Program-made: the position numbers and the translations under genes
Notes under the pieces: model-generated
Told to the model about the DNA's origin: nothing
What the model saw: only the letters and a program-made list of their open reading frames with translations
The model's database searches: none
In this document: positions 34,676 through 45,731 of the stretch, piece after piece
Position numbering within the stretch: position 1 is the stretch's first letter
Layout of the letters: each line of letters begins with the position of its first letter
Assembly (NCBI GenBank): GCA_023053575.1
Contig: JAKZAP010000019.1
Span: 3,286,001 to 3,350,000, forward strand
Reading direction: 5' to 3'
DNA length: 64,000 nucleotides
Source of the DNA: Branchinecta lynchi
Taxonomy: Eukaryota > Arthropoda > Branchiopoda > Anostraca > Branchinectidae

Positions 34676-35700
34676 CAGCTCCACTTGACTTGGGTTTCCA
34701 CACGTTTTCATGGGGTAGTTTTTGTTTGTGTTTAATAATCTCTCCAACTTGAGCGGGAAATAGACTATGAAGTTCTTTAATGCGGCTCTGGTCCATGTGA
34801 CGATGCAACCAGGGAAGGTGTATACGAAGCAGTAGGGTAGCTTCCTATTTAGGATGTATATTGTAAATTTGAAGGTATAATATACTGCATTTGGGTACAG
34901 GAGTGCTGCGTGAAGCCGCCACCCTAAACTCCTATTTTTGGGAAATGACTTAGGGAAAAAGAGTAAAGGTTGAGATAAAATCAGTGGAGTATCCTGAAAG
35001 GAAGCTTAGAACCTTCACTGTCTGCTGGTACAATAGTTTACTTGTAATTGTTCAAGGCTAAGCTGGAGAACACAAAAGAATATAGGCACCCAAGTGATCA
35101 TGAAGTCGCCCACTTTGCTAAAAATAGTATTTTGCTAAATGGTGAAGTTAGAGGCCAGCTGTTTGGTCAAGAGGTTCCTTTACCTTTTGCAAATAACAAA
35201 ATTTGCTGTTTTCTTGGAATTTGCATGATTTTTCTGGGGTGGCAGCTTCATGATCCAAGGTGGCAGGATCATGTACCATGGCCAATTGCGGGGGGCGGTG
35301 CCGTAGTAAGGGCAGCTTCATGCAACACTCCTGTATGGTCATTTTCGAGTCAACCAGTAAACTTGCTTCTCATCACCCGATGTTGTGGTGTTTTCGGGTC
35401 TGTTTTTCCTCTTCCTCTTCTGCTTTGGTGGATTTCTGCAGATCTTTGCACTACCGGCCAAAAGTCAAGCGCACTGGTATTCAATACGCTCTTTGTTCGT
35501 TCGTGGAATTCCCATAAACATCGAACAAAAACATGCATTCACTTACTCCAGGTTACTACCCTCAAGCGGCTAGCCACTTTGCTCATCACGTAGACGAGGT
35601 TTGGCGACGCCAGTGTTCTTAATTTCCTTCCACGAGCATAAACAGTCATCATTGAATAATTAGCAATGTAGTATCTGTAACTTTGAAGTAACATCATGTA
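34676..35700. other. PGLS intron 1, unannotated part
   Basis: Contains a 181-codon open frame (35048-35593) without recognisable motifs or exon-like borders; I do not call it a gene. Confidence 0.4.
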
Positions 35701-36199
35701 GGGGAGACCAGCCATGACTGGGACACGTCTATGGGACATCGAGGTATTTCTAATGAAAAGTTTGAGCTAAAATTCTAGTTAATTCACTGCTGAATCGCCA
35801 TCTAGTGGTGGACATTTGAGCCTGGTTATGGCAGTTATTGGGTGGAATTTGTATCAGAAATTTTTCTGAAATTAGTTTTCCGACCGTCTTTGTAAATTCT
35901 ATGGAGAAATTTAGAGTTGGGCAGATCTTCACACGATAAAGATAGAAGATCGAATGATACCTGCAAATGAAGCCTAGTTATTAGGCTTCTTCTGAGATAT
36001 GACCATTTTGTATATGAGCACTATCTGCCATATAAAATTCAGGTCACTTTAACTTCAGGTCAAAATGTTATGACTGGGACACATGTACCAGTCACGATTG
36101 GGACAAGCAAATATTCAAACATAAAGGTGGGAATGTCTGGGACACAGTGCAAAGTGGTCTCTTTTGTCACTGTGTCCAATCATCCGAACAGGATAGTTA

Positions 36200-36622
36200 C
36201 ACTAGTCGCGTTTTTTACAGATCGACTGGCGATTGGGACTTGTTCCCGGGTTCATCCAGTTGACCGTTTTTTGTCGCTTGATAGGGGAGCGAGAACAAGC
36301 CTTCGAAAAACGGTCTAAATCAGTCGGTAGATCAGTCCATCCCCACAACTCTTCCCTCGGCAGTCTCTGAAACTGCTGCAGTACTGGCGCTTCCCGAGGT
36401 GTAAATTGTACGTTTTTGGGTCCACATGTTTCAGTTTTCAAAATTTGGCACCAAGTTTGACTGGACCTCCAAGAGAAAGGTGCATCGGATCGACTGTTGA
36501 CTTTGTTCCCAGTCGATCTCCAGTCAAGCGACAAAAAACGGATCGACTGGACCTCCAGTCGACAGTCGATCGCAAAAAACGGCAACTTTCGTTCCAAGCG
36601 ATTGCAAAAAACGCGACTACTG
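36200..36622. mobile_element. MITE nested in the TA-flanked transposon
   Basis: Inverted ends TAGTCGCGTTTTTTRCA, with inner inverted blocks CGTTTTTTGTCGCTTGA / TCAAGCGACAAAAAACG. No clear target duplication. Several GATCGACTGG-type motifs repeat inside. Confidence 0.6.
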
Positions 36623-37234
36623 TTTGTTAACAGCCTGAAATGTTTCTGAGCATTCCGAAAATCTAGAACAAAGCCATTTTCTGTGTTTCGTATTTGTTTC
36701 GCAAATAATCTGAAAAAGACGACAAAACAAAGGAAAACAAAAGCACAATCGACGATGATGAAAAAGAGTAAGTAAAATTGCTCTATTTTACTGATGATGA
36801 TGACCATGTTAAACGATTAATGCAGTGACGAATCGTTTCACGTAGGAGGTCTTCCGAGAAGTAAGAAAACTTGGATGACTTATTTATCTCTCTCGCAAAG
36901 AAAGTTAAAAAAATTGGTCGCCAAAATCAACAAGCTGTTTTCCACAGAAATTGTAAATTCACTGTATGAAAAAAAAAAAAAATGCTGAAGTCACACAGAT
37001 TTATTTGTACAGATGAGGCATCTGCGGAAGAAGCAATAAATATGGTGCTTAAATTAGCAGATCCCATGAGCTTGGGTGGAACAGAACGAGTAGCGAAGCA
37101 CTTAGTCTTGGCTGAAGACCCCCAACAAATTGAGATCTTATGTCTTTTGTTTCTTTTTATCTGCATCCTGCACCTCATGTTCATGTTTACATTTTTTTTT
37201 GCATGTTTAAATCATTACCACATCTGAAGTAATG

Positions 37235-37440
37235 ATTAATGAATGAATGAATTTTATTCCCAATAAAGCCCAAGGGCCATGGCGGGAAACATAACACAAT
37301 AACAACAATGAACCCCACCATTATGTCCCGGGGGTAGACGGCATGTTGATGATTGGGACAACACGGAGGACTTTGCCAAATCACTTTCTGCTCTGAAACT
37401 AACAGCAACACAGTATCGGAAAAAATCTGAAAAGCAGAGT
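37235..37440 (-). repeat. LINE 3' end with (CATT)n tail
   Basis: TGAATGAATGAATTTTATTCCCAATAAAGCCCAAGGGCC: the reverse of a LINE 3' end, inside the TA-flanked transposon. Confidence 0.45.
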
Positions 37441-38027
37441 GTAGATTAGGCTTCCATTTGCCATACTGAACAAGAAAATCGGTTCACAACTTTTGGAGTT
37501 ATAGCGAGCCAAACCTTTTTTGTCCCAATCATGGCTGGTCTTCCCTAATAAATTCAGCCATGCGAATATTTGTAATTTCCTCTTTCGTTTTTATTGTTCT
37601 TCTTGTTCAAAGTTGGTCGCTATGCAGGAGAGTATGAAGTAGGTGTGTGACAAGCAGGAGCGGGAGGTTAAATTATTACTAGTTCAACAAGTTTTGGGTA
37701 AGTCAGCTGAGAATCAGTCTAGCGAATTTCGGCCGGTCTTGGCAAGGGTCCTCTTCAGGCTCTATCTAGGAAAACGAACATGTGATCAGTAGGTAGGTTG
37801 CTAGAAATCACAATAGATCTGAGCTGACTTATCCGTTGACAGCTAAAATCAGTACAGGTTGGTTCGACAGAATACTTAGCCGATACCTTATAAGTATTCA
37901 GTACAGGCGGGCCTGGAGGTGATCGAGCGCCCGTTAAGGCTCCCAAGCCCGACTCTTTAGCCAGCCGCTTCCTGCCACCAAGCCAGACCCTCACGACCTT
38001 CAGAACCAATCGTTATCCCGAAGTTAA

Positions 38028-38401
38028 AGGATCCCTTGCACTGTTTACTCTTCAACTAACAGTATTTTTAAATATTTGAATGCTTTAAAACTTGGCTGTG
38101 CTTTCAGCAAATAACCTACGGTTTTGGCTGTTTTAACCCTTTTCCGAGGACCCGTTGACTTGTAGACAAAACAGGGAAAAAATTTGCAGAACTGTTTTTT
38201 CTAATGGAAAAACTTCTCGCAGACAACCGTTGACAGCGTGATACACGCATCGAAGGTAGCAAAACACGGCAAGTGAGAAAATCAGCGTGGTTTTATTAGA
38301 AGGATATAATGTATCGTACGGAATCAGGGTCTCCGGGTTTAGAAATATGTGAAGTAATTGTGAAAGTAGGATGCCTTAGTATTATACGCAAGACAGGTCC
38401 T
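38028..38401. mobile_element. TTAA-flanked MITE, copy 1, next to PGLS exon 2
   Basis: 374 bp with ends AGGATCC... and ...GGTCCT, flanked by TTAA (38024-38027 and 38402-38405). About 80% alike by eye to 62023-62394 over its whole length. TTAA duplications are used by piggyBac and Kolobok elements. It ends 38 bp before exon 2 of PGLS, so it may hold the branch point region. Confidence 0.85.
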
Positions 38402-38439
38402 TTAAGGATCTCCTTATTATAAGTATTTAATCCCTGTAG

Positions 38440-38640
38440 GTGGCTCTTTGGTGAATTTCTTGTGTCAAGGACTTCCTTCGATCCAGACGGAATGGGCGAA
38501 ATGGCGTTTCTTCTTCTGTGATGAAAGGTTGGTCCCTATGGACGATAGCGAATCGACATTTGGATTGTATCGGAGAAAACTTATAGGAACCGTCCCGGTC
38601 AGCGAATCCCAGTTTTTTGTCGTAAACACTAGTCTCCCAG
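38440..38640 (+). CDS. PGLS: PGLS exon 2: conserved catalytic-face segment
   Basis: 201-bp exon between acceptor TCCCTGTAG/GTGGC and donor CTCCCAG/GTTAGT. Joined to exon 1 it restores GLSGGSLVNFL, the conserved substrate-binding loop. It continues WAKWRFFFCDERLVPMDDSESTFGLYR, the most conserved block of eukaryotic 6-phosphogluconolactonases, and ends NTSLP. The frame is intact. The enzyme is about 250 residues in animals; the second half (including GPDGHTCSLFP) is not found in the following 25 kb, so later exons are beyond the window or missed. Confidence 0.93.
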
Positions 38641-39640
38641 GTTAGTGGTCTTTGAAGTTTGCTTACCAACCCCGCCTCGGCCTATACTGTGAAAAGTGTT
38701 CATTTTTTGTCTTTCAGATAGTTTTTCATGTGTGTCATAAAGCACCGTCGTCATAGTTTTTGTTTTGTTTAGAGCTGTTTGGTATTGGCCGTATAGGCCA
38801 TGTTCCCGTGTAATTAATCCGATAGTTCATACAAAAAACATATTTCCTAGTAATCCAGTGCATTGGACTTTGGCTTCCGGAAATCCGGATACCAGACAGC
38901 TGAGGCTTCCGCTCTCCAAGTTTCCCGAGATTTCCGTTAGATAACGAGATCAGTGTCACGTCAGATAAGAGTAAAGCCCGAGCGTATTAACGTTCGATTT
39001 TGGTGCCAGAGATTCTTGTCTGCAATATTGCTACATATCCGCTAAGCATATCTTTTGCACCCCAATCACAACTGCCAATCACTATCCTTTTTCCTCGACT
39101 CCGTCCGTGTTGTCCGTCCAGAACAGAGTGTTAAACCGTTTTTAATAAAACTTAAGATATTAAATGTGGCTCGACTTCGGGAGAAAAAAATTGCCGAAAC
39201 TTTATATAAAGTAAGGACGAATACCGCACCTGAGTGCGGTATGCCTGAGTGCCGTCCCTGTGTGTGTGCATGGGGGGGGGGGGGGGGGACATAAAAGCAT
39301 ATGGCTGGATAATGCCCGCTAAGGCTCAAGGGTTCTACCGGTTTATAAACATTAGACAAGAAACACAGCATCAGACACAAACTTGTACGAATTCAGGAAT
39401 ATATAAAGACATACTCTACGAACAAGCCCTTGTGAAACTGAATTTATCACCACTTAAAGTCCGGCATGAACACCTGATTTTGCAGTTTGGTAAATCTATC
39501 CTAGCCAATACGAGCCACTGGTCACTGCTACAAAGCAGACCCTCGAAATAATGGAACTCAATTGCAAAATAAACTTCTAACCCCCAAAGTCCGCACTAAT
39601 CGTTACGAGAACTCGTTTGTGCCCTTTTTTACTTCAGTTT
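38641..39640. other. No recognisable gene
   Basis: A G-run at about 39271-39288. Short frames at 39055-39551 have no recognisable domain. Confidence 0.45.
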
Positions 39641-39714
39641 TCAACGCTGAATCGTATTATATGTTTGTTATTTATAATTTGGAAGAAACTGAATTTAGTT
39701 ATGCTGTGCAAGGC

Positions 39715-39790
39715 CGTATCCAGGGGGGGGTTTGAGGGTGGACCCCCCCCCCCCCCCAAATATACAAAAATACTAATTTGTATAGGCTTT
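39715..39790. mobile_element. hAT-like terminus fragment (GCCGTATCCAGGGGG)
   Basis: CAAGGCCGTATCCAGGGG, a G-run and a C-run resemble hAT MITE ends, placed where the LINE ORF2 breaks off. The other end is not found. Confidence 0.4.
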
Positions 39791-40561
39791 TTCTTCTGAA
39801 TCTTGTCTTTTTTGTACTTTTTTGTCCGACCGCCAATAGGGAGACTATAATGTGCAAATATTCCAAAGTGATCGGAAGTGTCACTCATCAACACACTTGG
39901 AGATCTGGGAGGAAACGCAGAAAAAATATTATCCAGGCACGTTGAAGTCATCGTAGTTGTCACTCTTGTAGCAATATTTATTGACGGAACTAAACCATAC
40001 GAAATCATTATATTTAAAAAGCGATCAGTATTTGAACTATCCTGAAGAAGGTCAACATTAAAATACACCAGCAAAGAAACATGAGGTATGAGCGGGTAGC
40101 TTCTCACACTGCTCATCAAGAAGATCCAAAAATTCAATAAACGATGCCGACGGCGGGTGATAAACTACAATCAGGAAACATTTGCACTCACCTTCTTTCA
40201 ACTGGAGGACAAGCGACTCAATTACCCTCTCTTTATTCGCCGATAAATCATCCCTGGGAGTCGCCGCAATATCAGATTTAACGTACGCTGCAAGTCCGCC
40301 ATGCTGGTGTACTTGTCGGTTCTTCTGGTACAGGCGGTACCCATCTATATTCAACAACTCGGAGTTGTGTCTATTTAACCTCGTTTCAGTAAGAGCAATT
40401 ACCTGAGAAAAAACTAGGTTAGCCAAATGGTCAATAAAGTTGAAGCTTGAGTACAACCCTTGACAATTCAGATGAAAAATACTAAACAATTCTTCATAGT
40501 CACGACACGCACGCGAAACACCATTTACAAAAACCGACAAAAACATATTTGGAATCCTCAC
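39790..40561 (-). pseudogene. Second LINE ORF2: endonuclease domain only
   Basis: Minus-strand APE-like endonuclease: FHLNCQGL, ALTETRLN, GGLAAYVKSD, VVYHPPSAS, then after a frame change near 40080 YFNVDLL, DNIFSAFPP and TSDHFGIF. The catalytic SDH is kept, unlike the first LINE, but the GDFN motif reads VYFN. The reverse transcriptase and 3' end are absent, replaced after about 39790 by hAT-like sequence. This is opposite to the usual 5' truncation of LINEs. Confidence 0.85.
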
Positions 40562-41125
40562 ACTCGACCCGGCTTGTGAGACCAGGATCTAAATTTCTAT
40601 TTAAATTTCATCATACCTTTTACTTAAATTAACCTTTCTGTTTTCTAACTCACCGAGATTAAACTCAGGCCCGGAGGAGAGAGGGTCCTATCATCCACCA
40701 TCAATAAACTTTCCGTTTAGGCGATTCCACCGCCGACGCGAACATGAACACTTACAGCCAAAATAAAACGACACTTCTTTCTTCAATAAATAACCTTGAC
40801 CTAATGATTCTACAAACGTGTAAACAGACACTAGTGACAAAAAACGAAAAACGTTTTGCTGTGTTTTACCGATCGCCATCGCTTCTTCTTTTCACAACCT
40901 CATCTAATGGGTGCCATACTGCTACTTCATCACAATGTTAATTAAAACTTCCTTCTTTTAAAAATGTATACAAAACAAACAATAATAATACTCGAGACAT
41001 TATCAATTATCATTTATTTATTCCATTATATCACTTAGCGCGTCAAATCTGCCGCCGCTACCAACCTCAAAGCCACTTTCATCCACACGCAGTATCGATG
41101 GCATATTTCGTCTCTGATTATTATG

Positions 41126-41950
41126 CTATAACTCCGGAATCAATTCATTGCACGTGAACATCGCGTGGGCACCATTCAATCGATTGAAATGGAGGACGGG
41201 CGGGAGACTTTTTGAGATCCACGACTCGACGCCGATATCAAGTAGCATTGCTCTTTTAGCTAACAGGTTTTTACACATTTTTCTTACTTCAGATGGGACA
41301 TCATCACTGATGTAAATATCACTAAACGACAAGATTGTTTTTTTCCTTTCAATTTCTTTGCATTCTTCAGGATTCTCACTTTAGTTTCTTTGTCAGCTAG
41401 CTTAACCTTGACAAACTTCTGATTTTTATTGAACTGCACTACCTGAAATGCTGGCACATCTGAAATCTCAAGCCCCTCTGATATTACTGAAGAAACTACA
41501 TCTTTCGCATTAGAAGTATCATCACAAGACACTTTCCAGACAATAATGTTCATATCCAGTTTCTCAAATTCAAGCTTTGTCAGCCTATTCGAAATGCTGT
41601 CCACTTTAGGTCCACGCTCAGTAACCTCAAAGATCTTAATCTGATTTTTCACGGCGCTCATTTTCAGTTTCTATTGAGCCGAGCCTCGTGTCACTCTGCG
41701 ATCGAGATTGCCTGACCTCACTTTGGAAGCTTTCTATTTTTCCAAATCGATCATCTAAAGATTTCAGTTTATTTTCAAGCGAGTCCAGTTTCTTGTTGCT
41801 CTCACTGACAATAGACAATGTAGTGCTGATATTACTCGCAAGACTTGCCAATGTCACTTGATCATTTGCTACCTGACTGCTAGAAGACGCATCCCGGATT
41901 CTATTGTTGGCAGATCCTTCTTCTTGTCCCCGCCGTCTCCTCTTCCTCAC
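41126..41950 (-). pseudogene. Second LINE ORF1, frameshifted twice
   Basis: Three consecutive minus-strand frames form one protein. A basic, Ser-rich N-terminus and a coiled coil (ESNKKLDSLENKLKSLDDRF, 41950-41650) come first. A central domain follows (NIIVWKVS, FVKVKLADKETKVRILKNAKKLKG, 41640-41330), then DIYISDDVPSEVRKMCKNLL and WISKSLPPVLHF (41320-41130). The order is that of LINE ORF1 RNA-binding proteins. About 560 bp separate it from the ORF2 remnant at 40561. Confidence 0.8.
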
Positions 41951-42235
41951 CCTGATTCAAGCTTGGAAAAAGAAAATTGGGACCAAGCCTGCCTCAAGAA
42001 GAATCGTTTGTTTATCCACGCCGAATCACACGTGCATTTCGTTTGGCCGCAATTGGGCACGGCTAAGACCTTCAGCAGCAGCGACTCCTTCTCTTCTAAC
42101 AGCAATTATCTTCTGTCAGCTACATTTGCAGTATCAAGAAACAGCTCTCAAGATTTGTTATAAAAAATATCAGCTTTGAATTAACTGCAGTACGCCACCC
42201 ACAAACAAGGTGTTATCCGGTCAACAGCATGATCG

Positions 42236-42972
42236 GTACTGAAATGCCAACCACTCAAAATGCCCATTGCTCAAAATGCCCACGACTTAAAATGCCCACG
42301 ACTCGAAATTCCCACGACTCAAAATGCCCCACGACTCAAAATGCCCACGATTGGATAAATTTGAGGTTTTCAGTTCGTAATTAGGCGTGACTGAGTGACG
42401 GGAAGAGTAGACCGACTATCATAATGACGATAATCGTTTGATGAACTTGTATAATCTCAATTAAAAATGTAACACTGGTTTATTATTATTTACAAGAAAC
42501 ATTTGTAGCCTATTGCGTTGTGGTTAGATCCCGCAAAAGCGCTGTGCTTTCTTCAGGAAGCTTCTGACTGACACTGGGCCCCCTTGGAACTTCTCTTTAA
42601 GTGCTTGAATCTGCTGGTCTTTCCGGACCGTTCTTCGGTTCCTTCGTCTGAAGTCGGCTCCAGCTCCGATCTGGAGGAGGTCTGATTCCATCTCCTCTTG
42701 GATGGTCTGAACTTCTCGCAGAAGTCGAAATAAACGTGGTCGGGCTGTAATTCGTCTGTTGAGGACTCGGTGCCAGGCCTGAACGTGGTTCGTGGTCCGG
42801 GTTCCGGCATTATCATGTTGATTGCAGGTTTTCCAGGATTCCAGGTCGTGGGCATTTTGAGTCGTGGGCATTTTGATCGTGGGCATTTTGAACCGTGGGC
42901 ATTTTAATCGTGGACATTTTAATCGTGGACATTGTGAGAGTGGGCAAAAAGATCGTGGTGATTTTGGGAACC
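42236..42972. mobile_element. Inverted-repeat element with short tandem arms (MULE-like)
   Basis: Left arm 42240-42360 repeats ACTCAAAATGCCCACG; right arm 42846-42965 repeats its complement CGTGGGCATTTTGAGT. Arms are about 120 bp and made of ~16-bp units. Between them lies a fragment resembling a MULE transposase C-terminus. Foldback-like ends of this type occur in several transposon groups. Confidence 0.65.
42526..42795 (-). pseudogene. MULE-type transposase C-terminal fragment
   Basis: Reads AWHRVLNRRITARPRLFRLL, EVQTIQEEMESDLLQIGAG, RRRNRRTVRKDQQIQALKEKF, then FLKKAQRFCGI and stop. The spacing (short helix, Q/E-rich helix, RRR.RR block, LKEKF, FL) resembles the tail of FLYWCH/MULE transposases. 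Upstream catalytic DDE sequence is absent. The similarity is from memory of the family pattern and needs a profile search. Confidence 0.4.
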
Positions 42973-43312
42973 ACCCACTCAAACCGGCCCTAAGGGTTGA
43001 ATTTCCCATCCAATAAAGTATTTGTTCTGGATTTACAGTGAAGAAAAAGTCTTGAAATCGTCTATTCATCATTTTAGCTTTTACCGGTGCTTGCAAACGG
43101 AATTGCATTAAAACCTTACCCCATCAGGCTCTTTTATGCTAAAATACAAAGATTTTTGTACAAAACCAAGTGATTGTAAAACTCTGCGGTGCAGGCAAAA
43201 ATTACGGAAAGCACCCTGTTTTTCATAAAAATAGAGATTTTGCATACAAACAGTTTCGTTCAACCTCTTCGCCACAGGGTGAAATTCACGATTTGCTCAC
43301 TAGCAAGATAAA

Positions 43313-45556
43313 ACAAGAGCTGAAAGCTCATATGGCACTTGCAAGAGTAGGCAAAATGTTGGCTGGAGTTTTTTTTTTTTTTAGTTTTGTACAGAGTCGA
43401 ATATTATTTTATTATACACTAGTAAGTAAAAAGTACTGTATTTTTTTAGCATTTACTGCATTTCTAGAACTCCTCTTCTTCGTTGGGCGGTTCAGTGGTC
43501 TTCAATATGGTTTCGACATTTATATCAAGTACATTTCTTCTTTAAATTGTTGCTGCATAATTTCCCGTTTTAAAGGCGCTAGAAATGCATCTGTAAGCAA
43601 AACCCTTGAGGCAGAAACGATAGCAGGTTCTTAGGGATCATTGATATATACAGTTTGGTCAAAAGTAGAGCCCTTGTGGCACAAATGATAATGGGTTGAG
43701 ATGTATCGTTTGATAAAAAGTATTTTTCAACCTTGCGGTCAAGATGCGCACTTTAAGGGAGCTAGAACCTTATTTGTAAGCAAAACCCTTGAGGCAAAAA
43801 TGGTAATGAGCTCATGGGGATCATGAAAATGCATATTTTGCTTAAAAGTATTTTTCTTAATTTGCGGTCATGATTGGTACTTTAAGGAATGGTAGGATTT
43901 GGAAAATGGCGAATTCTAAGCCAATCTTGTCGAATTTCTAATGTTCCAGCCAAGTTTCACCGTCACCGAAGTACCTTTACTCGCGATCACCGGAATTCCG
44001 GACTCCCCCTTAAACTCCCCCCACCGTCGCCTGAGCCAATCCGGTTCTGTAAATGATTTATCCGGAGCATCTGTTAGTTATTCCCACAAAGTTCCATCCC
44101 TATCTCTCCAGTCTAAGCCGGTCACATATCCCCCCCCCCCAGTTGTTGTCAGATCCGGTCCGGACACGAAAAAGATCACCAGAGACATGTCCTGTGTTCA
44201 ATTACAAAATTTCACTCAAATCCGATCACCCGTTCCAAAGTTACGCATTACCGAATATTCCGGATTCCCCCTTCCTCTACTCCCCCACGACACAAGTTTC
44301 GTCGTGAAAATCCCCAGAACTACCATCACAGGAATTCCGGGAAACACCCCTCCACCTAAGTGTCCGGATCCAGTCCAAATGTGTAAACGATTTATCTGGA
44401 GCAGATGCTGGTTATTCCCAGCAAGTTTCACTCCGATCTCTCCATTCTAACCGTTTCTCGGGAGTTCCGGTCTCCCCCCCCCCCAACTCCTCCATAGCTG
44501 TCGAATCCATTTGGGACTTCAAATAGAACATCAGAGATATGACGTTTATTCAGGAATTAAGTTTCATTTCAATCCGATCACCCGTTCGGAAGTTACACAC
44601 CAATCAATTTTCCGGATTCCCCCACCCTCCACTCCCCCAGAATGGTCGGATCGGGAAACTGATTATTTCCAGGTTGGTTTGGTCGGGTCCCTGATACGCC
44701 TGCCAAGTTTCATCATCCTAGCTCCCCCTAGTCTATATCAACCCCGACTAAGGTTCAACAACATATTTTGCCAACCCCTTCGACCTTCAATTGATCTATT
44801 TCTCTCCGAACGAATTCTAACAAAGAATGACTCAACCACGAGCAAAGCTGTACTAGTGTGATGAAAGAATGACTCATCGATGCGCAGAGCTTTACAAGTG
44901 CGAAGAAAGGGGTAGGGGTTTGACAAAAACTAGAAAAAGCATTTCAAGTTCTCCAGCCCTTCAGCCCCCACCAGTTATCGGATCCGATCCGAATTTGACA
45001 ACGAACATCCAAGACATTTGTTCTTCATACCTGTCAAGTTTAATGCACGCCCGATTATCCGCTATATCAACCCCTACTAAGGTTCAACAACATATTTTGC
45101 CAACCCCTTCGATTGATCTGTTTCTCTCCGAACGAATTCTAACAAAGAATGACTCAACCACGAGCACATCTGTGCCAGTGTGATGAAAGAATGACACATC
45201 CATGCGCAGAGTTATACTAGTGCGAAGAAAAGGGCAGGGATTTGACGAAGACTAGAAAATACATTTCAAAAGATTTCGGGTGTCCCCCTCCCAGTTATCG
45301 GATCCTCTCCGGATTTGACAATGAACATCCGAGAGATTTGTTCTTGATACCTGTCAAGTTTAATGCACGCCCGATTATCCGTTCCAAAGTTATGAATGTT
45401 ACTAATTTCCGGATTCCCCATGTTGCCACTCCCCCATTGATGGTCAGATCGGGGAAGTGCAAGTTAATCCGGTTGGGTCCCTGATAACAAAATGGACAGA
45501 GAGACAGACATTACGATCGCTATATGGCACTTAAGTAAGCTCAAGTGCCATAAAAA
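43313..45556 (-). mobile_element. Family B minisatellite element, long copy
   Basis: Reverse orientation. It starts at the ATGGCACTTAAG...CAAGTGCCAT hairpin (45522-45551), has multiple degenerate units with CCGGATTCCCC, CACTCCCCC and GAACATC motifs, and ends at GAGCTGAAAGCTCATAT (43315-43332), mirroring the end of the copy at 10219. Confidence 0.75.
44738..45380 (-). repeat. ~320-bp direct duplication in family B
   Basis: 44738-45062 and 45063-45380 are near-identical, sharing AAGGTTCAACAACATATTTT, TCCGAACGAATTCTAAC and GTCAAGTTTAATGCACGCCC. Recent unit duplication. Confidence 0.9.
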
Positions 45557-45621
45557 ACGGCTGCTATTCTAAACATACGATTGTCTTGTAACTTACGACA
45601 AGAACAGCTCTTCGTCACGGT

Positions 45622-45731
45622 CGTCACTGGGGGGGGGGGGGCGCCCTCCCCCCAATGCTGCCGGTAAAAAATAAACGAGCGCAGCCATTTTCGTCAGACC
45701 AGTGATTTTTTTTTACGAGAACAGTCGTTTT
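45622..45731. mobile_element. hAT MITE (G-run family), left part
   Basis: CACTGGGGGG, C-run, GCCGGTAAAAA and ACAGTCGTTTTT match the family; interrupted at 45730 by a family A element. The right half is not found beyond it. Confidence 0.6.

Larger units (their letters stand above)
35701..37545. mobile_element. TA-flanked DNA transposon, 1.85 kb
   Basis: Inverted ends of 25 bp (23 matching: GGGGAGACCAGCCATGACTG... and its mirror ending CATGGCTGGTCTTCCC), with TA on each side (35699-35700 and 37546-37547). The motif GAYTGGGACA recurs near 35716, 36068, 36096, 36136, 36230 and 37350, mostly near the ends, as expected of transposase-binding sites. TA duplications fit Tc1/mariner or ISL2EU-type elements; I cannot choose. 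A frame at 36982-37140 (TDEASAEEAINMVLKLADP) is unrecognised. Confidence 0.75.

Noticed and set aside
35048..35593. 181-codon open frame in PGLS intron 1
   Set aside because: No recognisable motif, open frames on both strands at the same place, and the PGLS reading joins cleanly without it.
36202..36807. 201-codon minus-strand frame
   Set aside because: Spans the nested MITE and its inverted repeats; no conserved motif.
42524..43108. A single 194-residue protein gene
   Set aside because: Its N-terminal half reads through the CCCACG tandem arm (CPRLKCPRLKCPRFK); only the C-terminal part resembles a transposase tail.
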